The notes beneath the pieces are model-generated. The model ran no database searches. It was not told the DNA's origin and saw nothing but the letters and a program-made list of their open reading frames with translations. A stretch of 64,000 nucleotides of DNA. It comes from Artemisia argyi. Its lineage: Eukaryota > Streptophyta > Magnoliopsida > Asterales > Asteraceae. Positions 1 to 10,850 of the stretch are shown here, in pieces. The translations under genes were made by a program, and so were the position numbers. The stretch covers positions 75,405,757 through 75,469,756 of the forward strand of contig CM060686.1 of NCBI GenBank assembly GCA_030686995.1, read 5' to 3'. Numbering within the stretch: the first letter of the stretch is position 1; the number at the start of each line of letters is the position of its first letter.

Positions 1-319
1 TATCGTGGAAATATACCTAAATGGGAAAAAGAGAGAGCTTCTGAAGAGATTTGCACACCCGTCCATAAGATACCTGATCGTCGTGGGAGAAATTATTGTT
101 TGGCAAGGAGAATACACGATAAAGTAAAAGGATTGATGTTGTCGCCTGAAATGCAAGCTATTGCGGACCAATTGGTAAGGCATTGCTAGCTACCCATATC
201 CCATTTCCTGGTCTTATATTTGTCTCTTATGTTATCTTTTTGCTTGTGTTGTTCTCAACATACTTCATCTTCTAAGTTCTAAAAAATATTTTGAGCATAC
301 TGATTATAAGAACATAACG

Positions 320-404
<85 letters not shown>

Positions 405-2200
405 TTTTAATATCCATGAATATAGAATAGTTCAACCGAGCCCAAAATAAGACTCTGAATATAGAGTTTTTGACAAACTAATTGCCTTTGAAAAACATAA
501 TTACTATTTTATGGCATATTCAAAAGTATTGCCTATTGTATGGTGATATTATTCTTTCATTTTTTATTTTAGTCCATTTCTTATAATCAACTACAATATG
601 ATCGAGCAAGGGGAACTGAATATGAATCCTATTAATTATATTGTTAAAAGATATCATTTGTGATTCCATCAACCCATTTTCATACTCATCCATGTATATT
701 TAATATGTGGTTTGGGCAAATAGTTAACAAATACAATACATTTTAAGTTACCACATGACTTTAATATATGTTAAACATGCATTGAAGTTTCAGGAGTATA
801 GTATGTGATCACAAGCGTAACACAAACACAAATTTTAGAGTTTAGCTAAGAAAAGTTATTAGTAATACTCCAATATGAAACGATACCTTTGTGCAACCAA
901 CAACGTAACTATTGGGAATGCGGGTACTATGTGATGAAGTGGATGCATCAGTTTGTAACCCATCAACAACACTCATTCCCCAAAACTGTAAGTACCTTTC
1001 AAAAGCCATTCTTTTAATTTGACAAAGAGCGTTTAGCGTTTAGCGATAGTTTGTTGATAATTAATGCTGCAACTGGAGAGGCTTTTTAGGAAATATGGAA
1101 AAGTTGACAGAGTGGATATGAGGTCTGGTAAAGTTGGCTTGTTATATTTTCTGACGTCCTACCTTTTATTTGAGTCAAGTTATTTCTGTTTCTGTTTGCA
1201 TGTGATACCAATTTATCATCGGAAGGAAGTTTGAAACAGGCCATCATCATTTAATTGAAATATACATATCTAGTTGGAAGTTCATGAAAGATTTTGAAAC
1301 GTGTTCTTATACAATGTATGTAGCTAATGTCACTACATGTAGTTGTTATAAAAATATAGTTGCGTCAGCTTGTAGCCTTACTCGGTTTAGGAGCAGGGTG
1401 GGACTAATATACAAAGTTTTATGTGATCATAATTTTGCTTTATTAGTTGCATGCTTTAGCTTATTATGCTTTCTGTTGCATAGCATTTTTGTGAGCCATG
1501 ACCAGTCTAAATCAATTGTGCGTGCAACATATTTTGCTGCAATTTGCGGGTAAGTAAGAACTGCAAAATTGATCGATACCATGGGTCAAGGTGACCTTGA
1601 GGAGTTTAGGGCAGTTTAAGCTCGGCTCATTAGCTGGATTAGCGTTAATGATGCTCTAGCTCGAGGGAAATTTAAAATCCGCTTGAGCTCGGTATTGAAC
1701 AGCTAGAATTTATAGAAAAAGTTATTTTTTATCACCAAAACTTGTTTGAAATATATGTACTGTTGTTAGATCCAGTTTATTTGTTAGTGTTATTAGTGGT
1801 TAAAAAATGCAAGGACGATATTCTATTAGAACCAATAAGCTGTCTATGCCTATTTCAAAAAGCCTAAGCTGTTAGAATCAATATTCTGTTAGAACCTGAA
1901 ACTCGTTCTACTTTGTTTGTTTTATTAGGCATATCTGAATCTACCTTGTACTTGCAAGGCTTATCGGACACATGATGCTACTTAAAAACATGAGTAAAAA
2001 TATTTACACCTTGATTATAAATAGAAATCATCACTGATCGAGTTTTTTTACTATGTATGGCCAATATATGTATTTGACAAGATGTGCATAAATCTTATGG
2101 ATGTTTTTTTTCATAGGTGCCTTGGAATGACAAGAAGCCATTTACTGCCAAGGAGCTGGACGACATCGTGAGCTCGTGCATTTCGGTGTATGGCATCTGA
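1..2200 (+). CDS. 3' end of an unrecognised host gene (last two exons)
   Basis: The window opens inside an exon read in frame 1 (1-174, 58 codons), ending at a GT donor (gtaagg, 175). A matching acceptor (a T-run then catag) precedes a 28-codon final exon at 2117-2200 that stops with TGA. Both junctions are phase 0, so the reading frame is kept over an intron of about 1.94 kb. The visible C-terminal 85 residues are charged and hydrophilic, contain CTPVHKIPDRRGRNY and end with the stretch PWNDKKPFTAKELDDIV; there is no membrane segment. I do not recognise the family. If the donor were ignored the exon would read through to a stop at about 187. The intron carries a (TA)n tract and a decayed repeat rich in gctcgagct near 1605-1700, but no convincing gene. 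Support is the clean splice phase and coding-like composition. Confidence 0.6.
321..401. repeat. (TA)n microsatellite in intron
   Basis: About 40 uninterrupted TA dinucleotides, followed by a short T-run. It lies inside the large terminal intron of the first gene. Confidence 0.97.
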
Positions 2201-2529
2201 TCATCAATCATGGTAGTATTTAGGAAAGGTTGGCATGTACTCGTGTCGTTTTGTATATCTCCTTTCCCTTAGTCCAACAAAACACTAGATTGTGAAACTG
2301 TTGTTATTTTTAATTAGTAGTATTAACTATTAAGTATGTTTGGTAGTCCATATGACCCGTATTAGATTGTTGTAACTGATCTTGGATCTTAAATCTTTTG
2401 GTATAGACCTTCAAGGTTATGGCTATGTTGTTGTTTCTGCTGTAGAAATAATTTTGTTGTTTCCGCTGTAGAAATAATTTGAACAGGTGGTATTTAACAA
2501 AATTTGAAAAAGCTAAAAAAAAAAAAAAA

Positions 2530-2806
2530 TCATAGAGCCATGTTTTGTAAGGAAAAAACAGGGCTCTATGATTATTAAAAATGGTTTTTTTAATCACATA
2601 AAGCAAGGTTTTCAAAAAAAAAAAAAACCGGGCTCTAATAAGTATCATAAAGCCCGTTTCTTAAACCGGGCACTATGTCAATCCCTAATAGAGTCCCCCC
2701 CCCCCTCCCCCCCCCCCCCCCCCCCCCCCCCCCCTTTGAGCCCTCAGGAAAAACCGGGCTCTATCAGCAGTTTCAACCGGGCTCTATGCCAATTTTTGTA
2801 GTAGTG
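2530..2806 (-). mobile_element. CACTA-type transposon terminus (partial)
   Basis: Read on the minus strand, the segment starts CACTACTACAAAAA at 2806, the canonical CACTA (En/Spm) terminus, followed by subterminal copies of the motif aaccgggctctat in both orientations between about 2550 and 2790. Subterminal repeat arrays of this kind bind the transposase in CACTA elements. The opposite terminus was not found, so only one end is present or the other is decayed. A C-run (2695-2734, one T interruption) sits between the repeats and probably reflects slippage. No transposase is encoded here. The 2201-2529 stretch before it shows nothing beyond a likely 3' UTR. Confidence 0.55.
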
Positions 2807-2884
2807 AGAGATACTTATATAAAAAAATATAATGGAAGAAATTATATATAATGTATATATATTCTATTTAATTATAATATCAAT

Positions 2885-3070
2885 TAAGCGGGTACGGGTA
2901 CGGGTAATCGGGTGGGTATTATCTGAACCATACCCGAACCCGTACCCGGCTAAAAAAATTAATTAATACCCAAACCCGCATCAAAACCCGCCAACCCGAC
3001 CCCCGACCCCGAACCCGACCCAACCGGTTCGAGTTTCGGTTTTCCCCCGTCGGTTTTGGGTGCTTTTGTC
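2885..3070. repeat. GGGTA/CCCGA-rich transposon remnant
   Basis: A GC-rich island in AT-rich DNA made of cgggta repeats then, after about 60 bp, the complementary acccg repeats, so it can fold back. Composition resembles the hAT-type MITE at 9051-9397, but no clean terminal inverted repeat or target duplication is visible. The rest of 3071-3376 shows no gene; it is AT-rich and is probably the downstream flank of the DUF946 gene. Confidence 0.4.
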
Positions 3071-3376
3071 ATATATCCCTGGTAATAAGGTATTAAGGTG
3101 AGTACGTATAAAGTGGTGTCAATTTGAATGAAGGAAAAAGCTTGGTCTTATCACACTTTTAATCAAATCACTGAAATAAATGAGTAATAATTTAAACTTG
3201 GAAAGGATATGATATACATCTACTTGATGGATCATTGAGATAAACGCGTATAAGTGACTGAACCTGCAACGGATATACAACAACTACTTGGTCGATCATT
3301 GATATAAAGGAGTATTATTAATATGATGATATGCATATAGCGATATACATGGTTAAATTGTCATTTTGAATTATAT

Positions 3377-6090
3377 TTAAACCCGTTCATCCCCGGTCCA
3401 ACTGTCCTTCATCTTGGGTCCTTCCGGCCCTTCTTCTCCAAATACCTCAGCCGGGACCTTTTCCAACAATTTATTGGCAAGTGCTTCCACCTTATCCGGT
3501 AAGTAGCTCGTTGCCTTCATTATTTCCCTCTTATAGTTATAAGTAATCTTAGGACCCCATCTTCCCGTATAGTTCAACCACGGTTTAAGGACTGAATCCA
3601 TGTTATCGACACAAACTACATCATATTTAGATGCAATATCCATCACGTTGTTGCTTTTTGCAGCGTCATCCCTAATACCAAACCACACATACTTTTCCCC
3701 TATTACAATTGGTGATTTTTTTGAGTATGAGTTGAATTCATTGTATAACATTTTCATGTCATTTTGGTTTATTTCCTCTTTTAAATGCAAATGAAGACCT
3801 GGAGTATTGTAGTGTGTATGCCCATGCAAAGAGGCATACACCACAGGCCTAGTTCCCTCCACGAACTCAAATTCTCTAGGACTAAACCATTTTCCCTTAG
3901 AGTGCTGAGATAGATAGACCGATTTCAAAATCCCGCTGAAGTTATCAATCCTTAATGTAATATGTTCCCAATCGCTAACATGTTCCCCTATCATTGATAG
4001 CTTAATGGTGAAAGGTCCAACTTGTACCTTCCCAGCATCATTAAAAGGGTAATACAACCATATGGCTAGATCAGTAAAGGTTCCCCCTAGAGCTCGTTTC
4101 ACGTGTATGTAAGCAATCGCATCATGTAAAAACCCTCTTTTAGCCTTTTCTTTGCTATAAGCTTCATCTGATGGGAGGTCCAGATATGAATCATCCAATG
4201 TACCATAATCCGGAAGTAATTCACCATCCTTGATCACAGGCCAGTGAATTCCGCCAACTTGGTATATCTCAGCCCCATTATTAAAAAACCACAAAACCGA
4301 TGATGGAAAGTATTCTTCATCGGGATGGAAATAGACCCGAGGAGCATAAGCACCGATCATTGTTTTGATTTGTAAAGAATTAGGCATAGCAAAGTAAGGA
4401 TCACTCCTGACCATCTTCAAACACACTAACTCGTGCTTATCCTCTCCACTTGATCGAGCAAAAAAAGTACCCACTGGAACACTTAGACTTTTGTGTATTG
4501 GCATTGTAGTATACACATTGATACTAAGTTGACTTGTATTTTTTTTATATCCCCAAATCAATTTGTCCACTTGTATCAAATCCGTTAAGTCGGATCTAAC
4601 ACACTTGGTCTTAAGATATGAGGGCTTTTTCGGGTGAAGTTGTGACAATGTGTCCAACGGCTTTATAACCATCAGGCGGTATTGGGAGCCAAATATAGCC
4701 GTCCACAGATTGGCTGATATTTGAACCTTTACTCGTCCAGATAAGCTTGTAGTCAATGGGATACAATAAGGCACCCAGCCATGGGTCATCTGTGGTGTCC
4801 TTCGCTGTAAGAACGGATGCAAACGAAGGTTTAGAGTTTTGTTTGCAGTAGTGGCCAAGCAAATCGAACCCTTCTGGGATGGAAACTGGTTCATAAAATG
4901 TTGCACCAAGACCATTTGTTCCACCAATGTTTGTAGACCATATTTTTTTAAAATACAAAGCTTGGTACACTTCCAATCCGCCAAGCTCAATTGTCCCCTT
5001 TCCAAAGTCTCCACCTAAAAAAAATTATTTACAAATTTAGTGTTTTCAAGTTACTTTGTATATCTTTTATATAATAAAACAAAGAATTTTCTGTTTCAAA
5101 AAAATCAGTTCATACCTTATTTAGTAATAATTGTATTTAAAAAAAAATATTTTAACATTTTATATTTATCCATAACACAAGTAGAAGATAAATACAAAAA
5201 ATATAGATAAGATACAATTAACACAAGTAGAAGATAAATACAAAAGATATAGATAATATACAATTAATAATAAGATTAAAATTTTTAAATAATTATCTTT
5301 AATAATAAAAAACTATAATTAAATATCATAAATCAAACAAAACAAATATTAATTATTTGTTTTTTAATAAATAAAAATATATGATTCAAAATTAAAAAAA
5401 AAAACCCGTGTGTGCGCGGGTATTATAACTAGTGTATAAATACACAATCATATTCAGAAATTCAATTAAAAAAAAAATGTTCTCATTTTTTTTTTTTTCC
5501 CCAAAGTGGTCTTTCATTTTTCATTTAATATACTAATCATGCCACATATGCTTTAGTTACGACCATCGGTTATGATAGCGAGTGATATATGTCAATATGT
5601 CATGTTACATATGAGCCACAAACTATATTAAATTTCCATTACAACTACCATATATATTCAGTCTGATCAATTGCTAACAAATAAAACATAATTTTTTTTA
5701 TCTCTTTTAAAAAAGACAGTAAGCCAACATACGCTTAAAACTTACGAAACTCGGAATAATCCAAACAGCTCTTGGTCATTTATACAAACATGCACTCAAT
5801 CAAGTGATCAACATCTAATAAGAAAAAAAAGAAGTCCTAACATGACCATATGTATATTTTCGATAAATATATATACCTGTCGGATATGAGGGTGATGGAC
5901 CAGGAAGATCAAATGATACGACCTCAGTATCATCTTCAACGTTGTTAGGATCAAGTGTTGTTGAGAAATCATTCCACGCACAACATGTACTAGAAACAAT
6001 CTGAATTATCAGCATAACTCTAAGGATATGATATGAGCATCTAAACAAAAGACTATACGACATTTCGGGATTAGTCCAGAAATACAGCAT
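3377..6090 (-). pseudogene. DUF946 / Vps62-like protein gene, two exons, one frameshift
   Basis: Exon 1 runs from an ATG at 6090 (alternative ATG at 6063) to 5877. It encodes an N-terminal hydrophobic segment followed by a Pro/Ser-rich stretch, and ends at a GT donor. Exon 2 starts at 5014 after an AG acceptor; the two join in frame (phase 1) and give the FGKGTIELGG motif typical of the family's N-terminus. Family landmarks follow in order: APRVYFHPDEEYFPSSVLWF about residues 222-245 of exon 2, DLAIWLYYPFND, the DWEHITLRI region near 348, and ASLHGHTHYNTPGLHLHL near 395; stop TAA 3377-3379. The first ~130 codons of exon 2 are in a different frame from the rest: the shift falls at the run of five Ts at 4626-4630 (AAAAA in the gene), consistent with one extra base. 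Total length (about 615 codons) fits the plant family, whose biochemical role is unknown; the name comes from yeast Vps62. Either a recent pseudogene or a sequencing error at the homopolymer. Confidence 0.8.
5063..5432 (+). mobile_element. Short non-autonomous Helitron inside the DUF946 intron
   Basis: It begins TCTTTTATATAATAAAAC after an A and ends with a GC hairpin (cccgtg...cgcggg, 5405-5420) followed about nine bases later by CTAG and a host T. TC start, 3' hairpin, CTAG end and A/T insertion site are Helitron hallmarks. About 370 bp, very AT-rich, with an internal tandem repeat of a ~47-bp unit (about 5173-5266). No coding capacity. The left boundary is less certain than the right. Confidence 0.55.
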
Positions 6091-6460
6091 CGTCAAAGAA
6101 TAACAACAATCTGCTGAAATCTATAATGCCACAAACTCGTAGAGAGTTAAGACAACATAAATAGCTAGTATCCGTATTAACTTTTTGACTTATAAGTAAA
6201 TCAGGATTACTCAATACAACATTGTCAAAGATAGTTAAAAATCATACGAGTAAATAACTAGTATTCGTATTAAATTAAATTACGCTTTAATGAAATGACA
6301 TTTTGTGCATTACATTAAATGAGTTACTGTACTTTTAATGTTGAAGAGGTGAGTTCAATAAGAATAAAGATCAACAAAAAAATCAGATAAACAAATTTTT
6401 GACATTTACTTCTCATCAAAACATTAAAACCCACTTTTCACCTTCTTTTTTAAAAATAAA

Positions 6461-7183
6461 CTAGGCTTTATACAACCCGTGCGATGCACGAGACGGGTTG
6501 TTTGCTGAATAATTGTGTTTTTTTTCACAAACAAACCGTACCCGTGAATCTTATTGTGATTTCGTGTTTATTTGAGGCATCACATGTAGTCTCGACTTCA
6601 AGATCTTTGCTAAAAGGTCTCGGGTAGGTTGTTTTATTTGCTAAAAGGTCTCGGGTAGGTTGTTTTATTTGCTAAAAGGTCTCGGGTTTGTTAAGTTATA
6701 AGATCTATGATGAGATGATTCTTTCATTTGATTGACCTTTAAAAGGTTTGATATTACCTTGAATGAGGTCAAAGAAATAAATCTGAGATCAAATAATTAT
6801 TTTCTTCTATTTTCGTTTTTGTGAGTGTTACCGACATTGGTGGGGTTGGGTTGGGTGGTGTGGCGTGCTAACTCAAATGAAAGTGGTCTATTTTTACATT
6901 AGAGTGCATAAAACGTTTCTAGGGGATATGTATAGACCCCTTTAAATGCAATTCTTCATATTCATCTTAATGGTTGCATTAATGGTTTGCATTACTAAGA
7001 ATTGATTAAGTGAAAGATGATTTGTATTCTTTGAAATTAAAGAGAACATTGAAGATGAGTTTATCATAAACGAAAATTTGTATTTATTGGTGTGCAATGT
7101 CTAGGTTGTACCGTATTTCTTTTGTGCACAAATCCTTTTTCACATTAAATTAAGGGGTTAAAGCTATAAGTAGTATATATAGA
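6461..7183 (-). mobile_element. Short non-autonomous Helitron
   Basis: On the minus strand the element starts TCTATATATACTACTTATAG at 7183 (preceded by A), continues with the ccccttaatttaatgtg motif shared by the other Helitrons here, and ends with an inverted repeat hairpin (acaacccg ... cgggttgt, about 6471-6503) and CTAG at 6464-6461 followed by T. About 723 bp. It contains two tandem copies of a 34-bp unit with ggtctcgggtaggttg near 6615-6665; the same motif occurs at 19955-19970, beside the left inverted arm. No ORF of note. It abuts the minisatellite element that follows. Bases 6097-6460, upstream of the DUF946 gene, may hold its promoter; no motif was assigned. Confidence 0.65.
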
Positions 7184-7470
7184 TATAAGAGGTGAGTTAT
7201 TTTACATACTAAGTTTTTGTTACAAACTAAGGGACAAATCCCCACCATCCACCTAGTTTGATCTAATGGTGGGGATTAACCTAAGATTTAATAAGACAAC
7301 CTAAGTCCATGTTTTTTTTCTTGTCTTTTTTGTCTATCTTATTTATTCATTTTTTTTCCTTTTTTCTTTTCTTTCTTTTTTTATTCTTTTTTTCCTTTTT
7401 TTTTTTCTAACTTCACGTTTTTTCTATAATTCATTTTTTTTTTGCGTTTTTTTTTTTTTACGTTTTTTTC

Positions 7471-7985
7471 GTTTTTCATACATATTCGTCAGTTTTTTAC
7501 GTTTTTGTCAGTTTTCTTACGTTTTCGTTCGTTTTCATACATTTTCGTCCGTTTTCATACGTTTTCGTCTGTTTTCTTACATTTTCGCTCGTTTTCATAC
7601 GTTTTCGTCTATTTTCTTACGTTTTCACCCGTTTTCATACGTTTCGTCCATTTTAATACGTTTTTGTCCGTTTTTATACGTTTTCGTCCGTTTTCTTACG
7701 TTTTCATCTGTTTTCGAATTTTTTTCATACGTTTTCGTCTGTTTTCTTACGTTTTCGCCCGTTTTCATATATATTCGTCCGTTTTCTTACGTTTTTGTCT
7801 ATTTTCATACGTTTTCGTCCGTTTTCATATGTTTTCGTCTGTTTTCATACGTTTTCGTCCATTTTTATACGTTTTCATATGGTTTCAATCTGTTTTCATT
7901 CATTTTCGTCCGTTTTTATACGTTTTCGTCCGTTTTCATTCATTTTAGTTCGTTTTTAAATGTTTTCAAACGTTTTCATACCTTT
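7471..7985 (+). repeat. 10-bp minisatellite, cgttttcgtc/cgttttcata type, left arm
   Basis: About 50 units of exactly 10 bp with the core cgtttt, alternating cgttttcgtc and cgttttcata variants. Because 10 is not a multiple of 3 but 30 is, translations show a 10-residue pattern (FSYVFVRFHT-like) in open frames; these are not judged to be proteins. T-tracts recur every 10 bp. Confidence 0.93.
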
Positions 7986-9470
7986 CTGAATATCACAAGT
8001 GATATACTGTGATTATCAGAATATCACTTGTGATATTCAGAATATCGTGAGTGATATTGAATATCACTCGCGATATTTTGAATATCACAAGTGATTTTTA
8101 AAATTTTGTAACATGAAAATCACAAGTGATATTCAGAATATCGCAAGTGATATTCAAAATAATGCAAGTGATATCTGAATATCGCAAGTGATATTCTGAA
8201 TATCACAAGTGATTTTCAACAAATGTTCTGTGACATGAAAATTACAAGTGATATTCAGAATATCGCAAGTGATATTCTGAATATCAAAAGTGATATTCTG
8301 AATATAAATCACAAGTGATATTCAGAATATTACAAGTGATTTCACGCTTTTTTTAATTCACGTTTTTTCAAAAGTGATATTTTGAATATCACTCTGAATA
8401 TCACAAGTGAGATTCTGAATATCACAAGTGATTTTCAACAATTGTTCTGTAACATGAAATTCACAAGTGATATTCAGAAAATCACAAGTGATATTCTAAA
8501 TATTACAAGTGATATTCCGAATATCACAAGTGATTTTCCGAATATCACAAGTGATTTTCAACTAATATTTTGTAACATGAAAATCACAAGTGATATTCTA
8601 AATATCACACGTGATTTTCAACTAACGTTTTGTAACATGAATATCACTTGTAATTTTCTGAATATCACTTGTGATATTCAGATTATCACTTGTGATTTTC
8701 ATGTTACAAAACATTAGTTGAAAATCACTTGTGATATTCAGAAAATCACAAGTGATATTCAGAAAATCACAAGTGATATTCAGAAAATCACAAGTGATGT
8801 TCAACTAATGTTTTGTAACATGAAAATCACAAGTGATATTCTGAATATCAAAAGTGATATTCAGATAATTACAAGTGTTATTCAGAATATTACAAGTGAT
8901 TTTCACATTTTTTTAATTCACGTTTTTTTCACTTTCTTACGTTTTCTTCTGTTTTTGTTCATTTTCATACGTTTTCTTTCGTTTTTATACGTTTCTGAAT
9001 ATCACAATTGATATTCTGAATATCACAATTGATATTATTAATATCACAAGTAGGGGTGTCATTCGGGTCAACCCGACCCGATAAGCCTCTATCGGGTCGG
9101 GTCTATCGGGTTTTCGAGACATAAAAATTAACCCGCAACCCGATCCGATAAGGAATCGGGTTATCGGGTTCGGGTCTATCGGGTTATCGGGTCTATCGGG
9201 TTCGGGTTATCGGGTTATCGGGTCAACCCGATAACCCGATAACGAAATAATTAAGACCCGCAACCCGACCCTATAAGGCTATCGGGTTATCGGGTTGACC
9301 CGATAACCCGATAAGGTATATTGGACCCGAATCAACCCGACCCTATAAGGCCTTATCGGGTTCGGGTCGGGTCGGGTCGACCCATATGACACCCCTAATC
9401 ACAAGTGATATTTTGAATATCAAAGAAAATCACTTGTGATATTAAGAATATCAATTGTGATATTCAGAAA
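7986..9470 (+). repeat. 21-bp minisatellite with atcacaagtgat core
   Basis: Units of about 21 bp (atcacaagtgatattcagaat and variants), with longer spacers containing tttgtaacatgaaa. The core atcacaagtgat is nearly self-complementary, so each unit is a small dyad; the array switches orientation around 8640-8710 (atcacttgtgat). Because 21 is divisible by 3 it translates as a 7-residue repeat (NITSDIQ-like), which explains the apparent ORFs at 8382-8717, 8622-8804 and 8718-9011. Interrupted by the hAT MITE at 9051-9397. Confidence 0.9.
9051..9397. mobile_element. hAT-type MITE with perfect 8-bp target duplication
   Basis: The element starts taggggtgtcat and ends atgacaccccta, a 12-bp perfect terminal inverted repeat of hAT type, and is flanked on both sides by atcacaag (9043-9050 and 9398-9405). 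The inside is a dense array of atcgggtt / aacccgat strings in both orientations and folds back. No coding capacity. Its insertion split the 21-bp satellite, so it is younger than that array. Confidence 0.92.
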
Positions 9471-10540
9471 TGTATGAAAACGGACGAAAACATATGAAAA
9501 TGAACAAATACGTATGAAAGCGTAAAAACACGCCTGAAAAGGGACAAAAACGTATGAAAAATTGATGAAAACGGACGAAAACGTATAAAAACTGCTGAAA
9601 AGTATGAAAACAGACGAAAGCGTCTGAAAACAGACAAAAATACATAAAAACGGATGAAAATGTTTATAAACGTATGAAAACAGATAAAAATGGATGAAAG
9701 CATATAAAAACAGACGAAAACGTCTGAAAACAGACGATAATGTAAAAAATTGATGAAAACATTTGAAAGCAGATAAAAACGTCTGAAAACGTATAAATAC
9801 TGCCGAAACGTATGAAAATAGACGAAAACGTTTGAAAACAGACAAAAATGTACAAAAATGGATGAAAACAGACAAAAACGCATGAGTATCACCGAATATC
9901 ACTTGTGATATTCAGAAACGTATGAAAACGTCTAAAATTGGCCAAAAAAAAAATTGAAAAACGGACGAAAACCTATGAAAATGAACGAAAATGTAAGAAA
10001 ACAGACGAATATGTAGGAAAAAGGACGAAAACGTCTAAAAACGGACGAAAACATAAAATAATAGAGAAAAACGTATGAAATCAGACGGAAACATATGTAA
10101 ACATATGAAATCGGACGAAAACGTATAAAAACGGATGAAATCGTGTAAAAACGGATGAAAACATATGAAAACGAACGAAAACGTATATAAACGTATGAAA
10201 ACGGACAAAAACGGACAAAAACGGACAAAAACGTATAAAAACGGACGAAAACGTCTGAAAACGGACAAAAACGTATAAAAACGGATGAAAACGTATGGAA
10301 ATGGACAAAAATGTCTGCAAACATATAAAAACTGACGAAAACGGATAAAAACGTCTGAAAACAGACGAAAACGTAAAAAAACAGACGAAAACGTATAATA
10401 ACAAACAAAAACGTCTGAAACAGACGAAAACGTAAAAAAATGGACGAAAACGTATAAAAACGGTAAAAAACGTCTGAAAACGTATATAATCATGTGAAAA
10501 CAGACAAAAACGGACGAAAACGTAATAAAATGAGAAAAAA
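9471..10540 (-). repeat. 10-bp minisatellite, right arm (reverse complement)
   Basis: About 105 units of 10 bp reading gtatgaaaac / ggacgaaaac on the plus strand, the reverse complement of the left-arm array at 7471-7985. Overlapping ORFs at 9420-9902, 9932-10408 and 10035-10706 are artefacts of the repeat. The array passes into A-rich sequence (10540-10735), matching the pyrimidine tract on the left side. Confidence 0.93.
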
Positions 10541-10850
10541 TCGTGAATTTATTTAAAAAAGAAAAGCTTGACTTATTTAAAAAAAAAAAAAAAAAAAAAA
10601 CGTGAATTGGAAAAAAAAAAAAATGTGTAATGTTAATTGGAAAAAAAAGCCAAAAAAAAAAAAAAAGAAAGAAATAAATAAAGAAAGTGAATAATAAAAA
10701 AGACAAAGAAAAGGGAAAGAAAAAGACATTGACTTAGGTTTCCATGTTTAATCTTAGGTTAATTCCCACCATTAGATCAAACTAAATGGATGGTGGGAAT
10801 TTGTCTCTTGGTATGTAAAAAAAAACTAGTCCCTAAATGAACTTTTCTCA

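Larger units (their letters stand above)
7195..10850. mobile_element. Giant palindromic TIR element built of minisatellites (element A)
   Basis: The two ends (about 7205-7310 and 10735-10845) are inverted repeats: both read acaaactaag/cataccaag ... gtttgatctaatggtggg ... taacctaagat toward the centre. Inside, the left arm is a pyrimidine tract then a 10-bp minisatellite, the middle a 21-bp minisatellite, and the right arm the 10-bp minisatellite in reverse complement, so the 3.6-kb element is self-complementary almost end to end. No transposase. A hAT MITE (9051-9397) interrupts the middle. The flanks share a tagatat-aag string (about 7179 and 10852), a possible target duplication, but it overlaps the neighbouring Helitron, so exact ends are unresolved. 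Likely a non-autonomous DNA transposon that expanded by slippage. All long ORFs here are side effects of repeat lengths that keep frames open. Confidence 0.65.

Noticed and set aside
1284..1553. 89-codon ORF in the first intron
   Set aside because: No homology pattern, AT-rich, lies between matching splice sites.
2310..2801. ORFs over homopolymers and the CACTA repeats
   Set aside because: Low-complexity translations of A- and C-runs.
7986..9050. Possible CRISPR array (short dyad repeats)
   Set aside because: Units are contiguous 21-bp repeats without unique spacers, and the DNA is a plant nuclear genome.
7442..10706. Many long overlapping ORFs with FSYVFVRF-like or NITSDIQ-like repeats, on both strands
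   Set aside because: They come from 10-bp and 21-bp minisatellites that keep frames open; no start context, no domain, and several frames are open at once.
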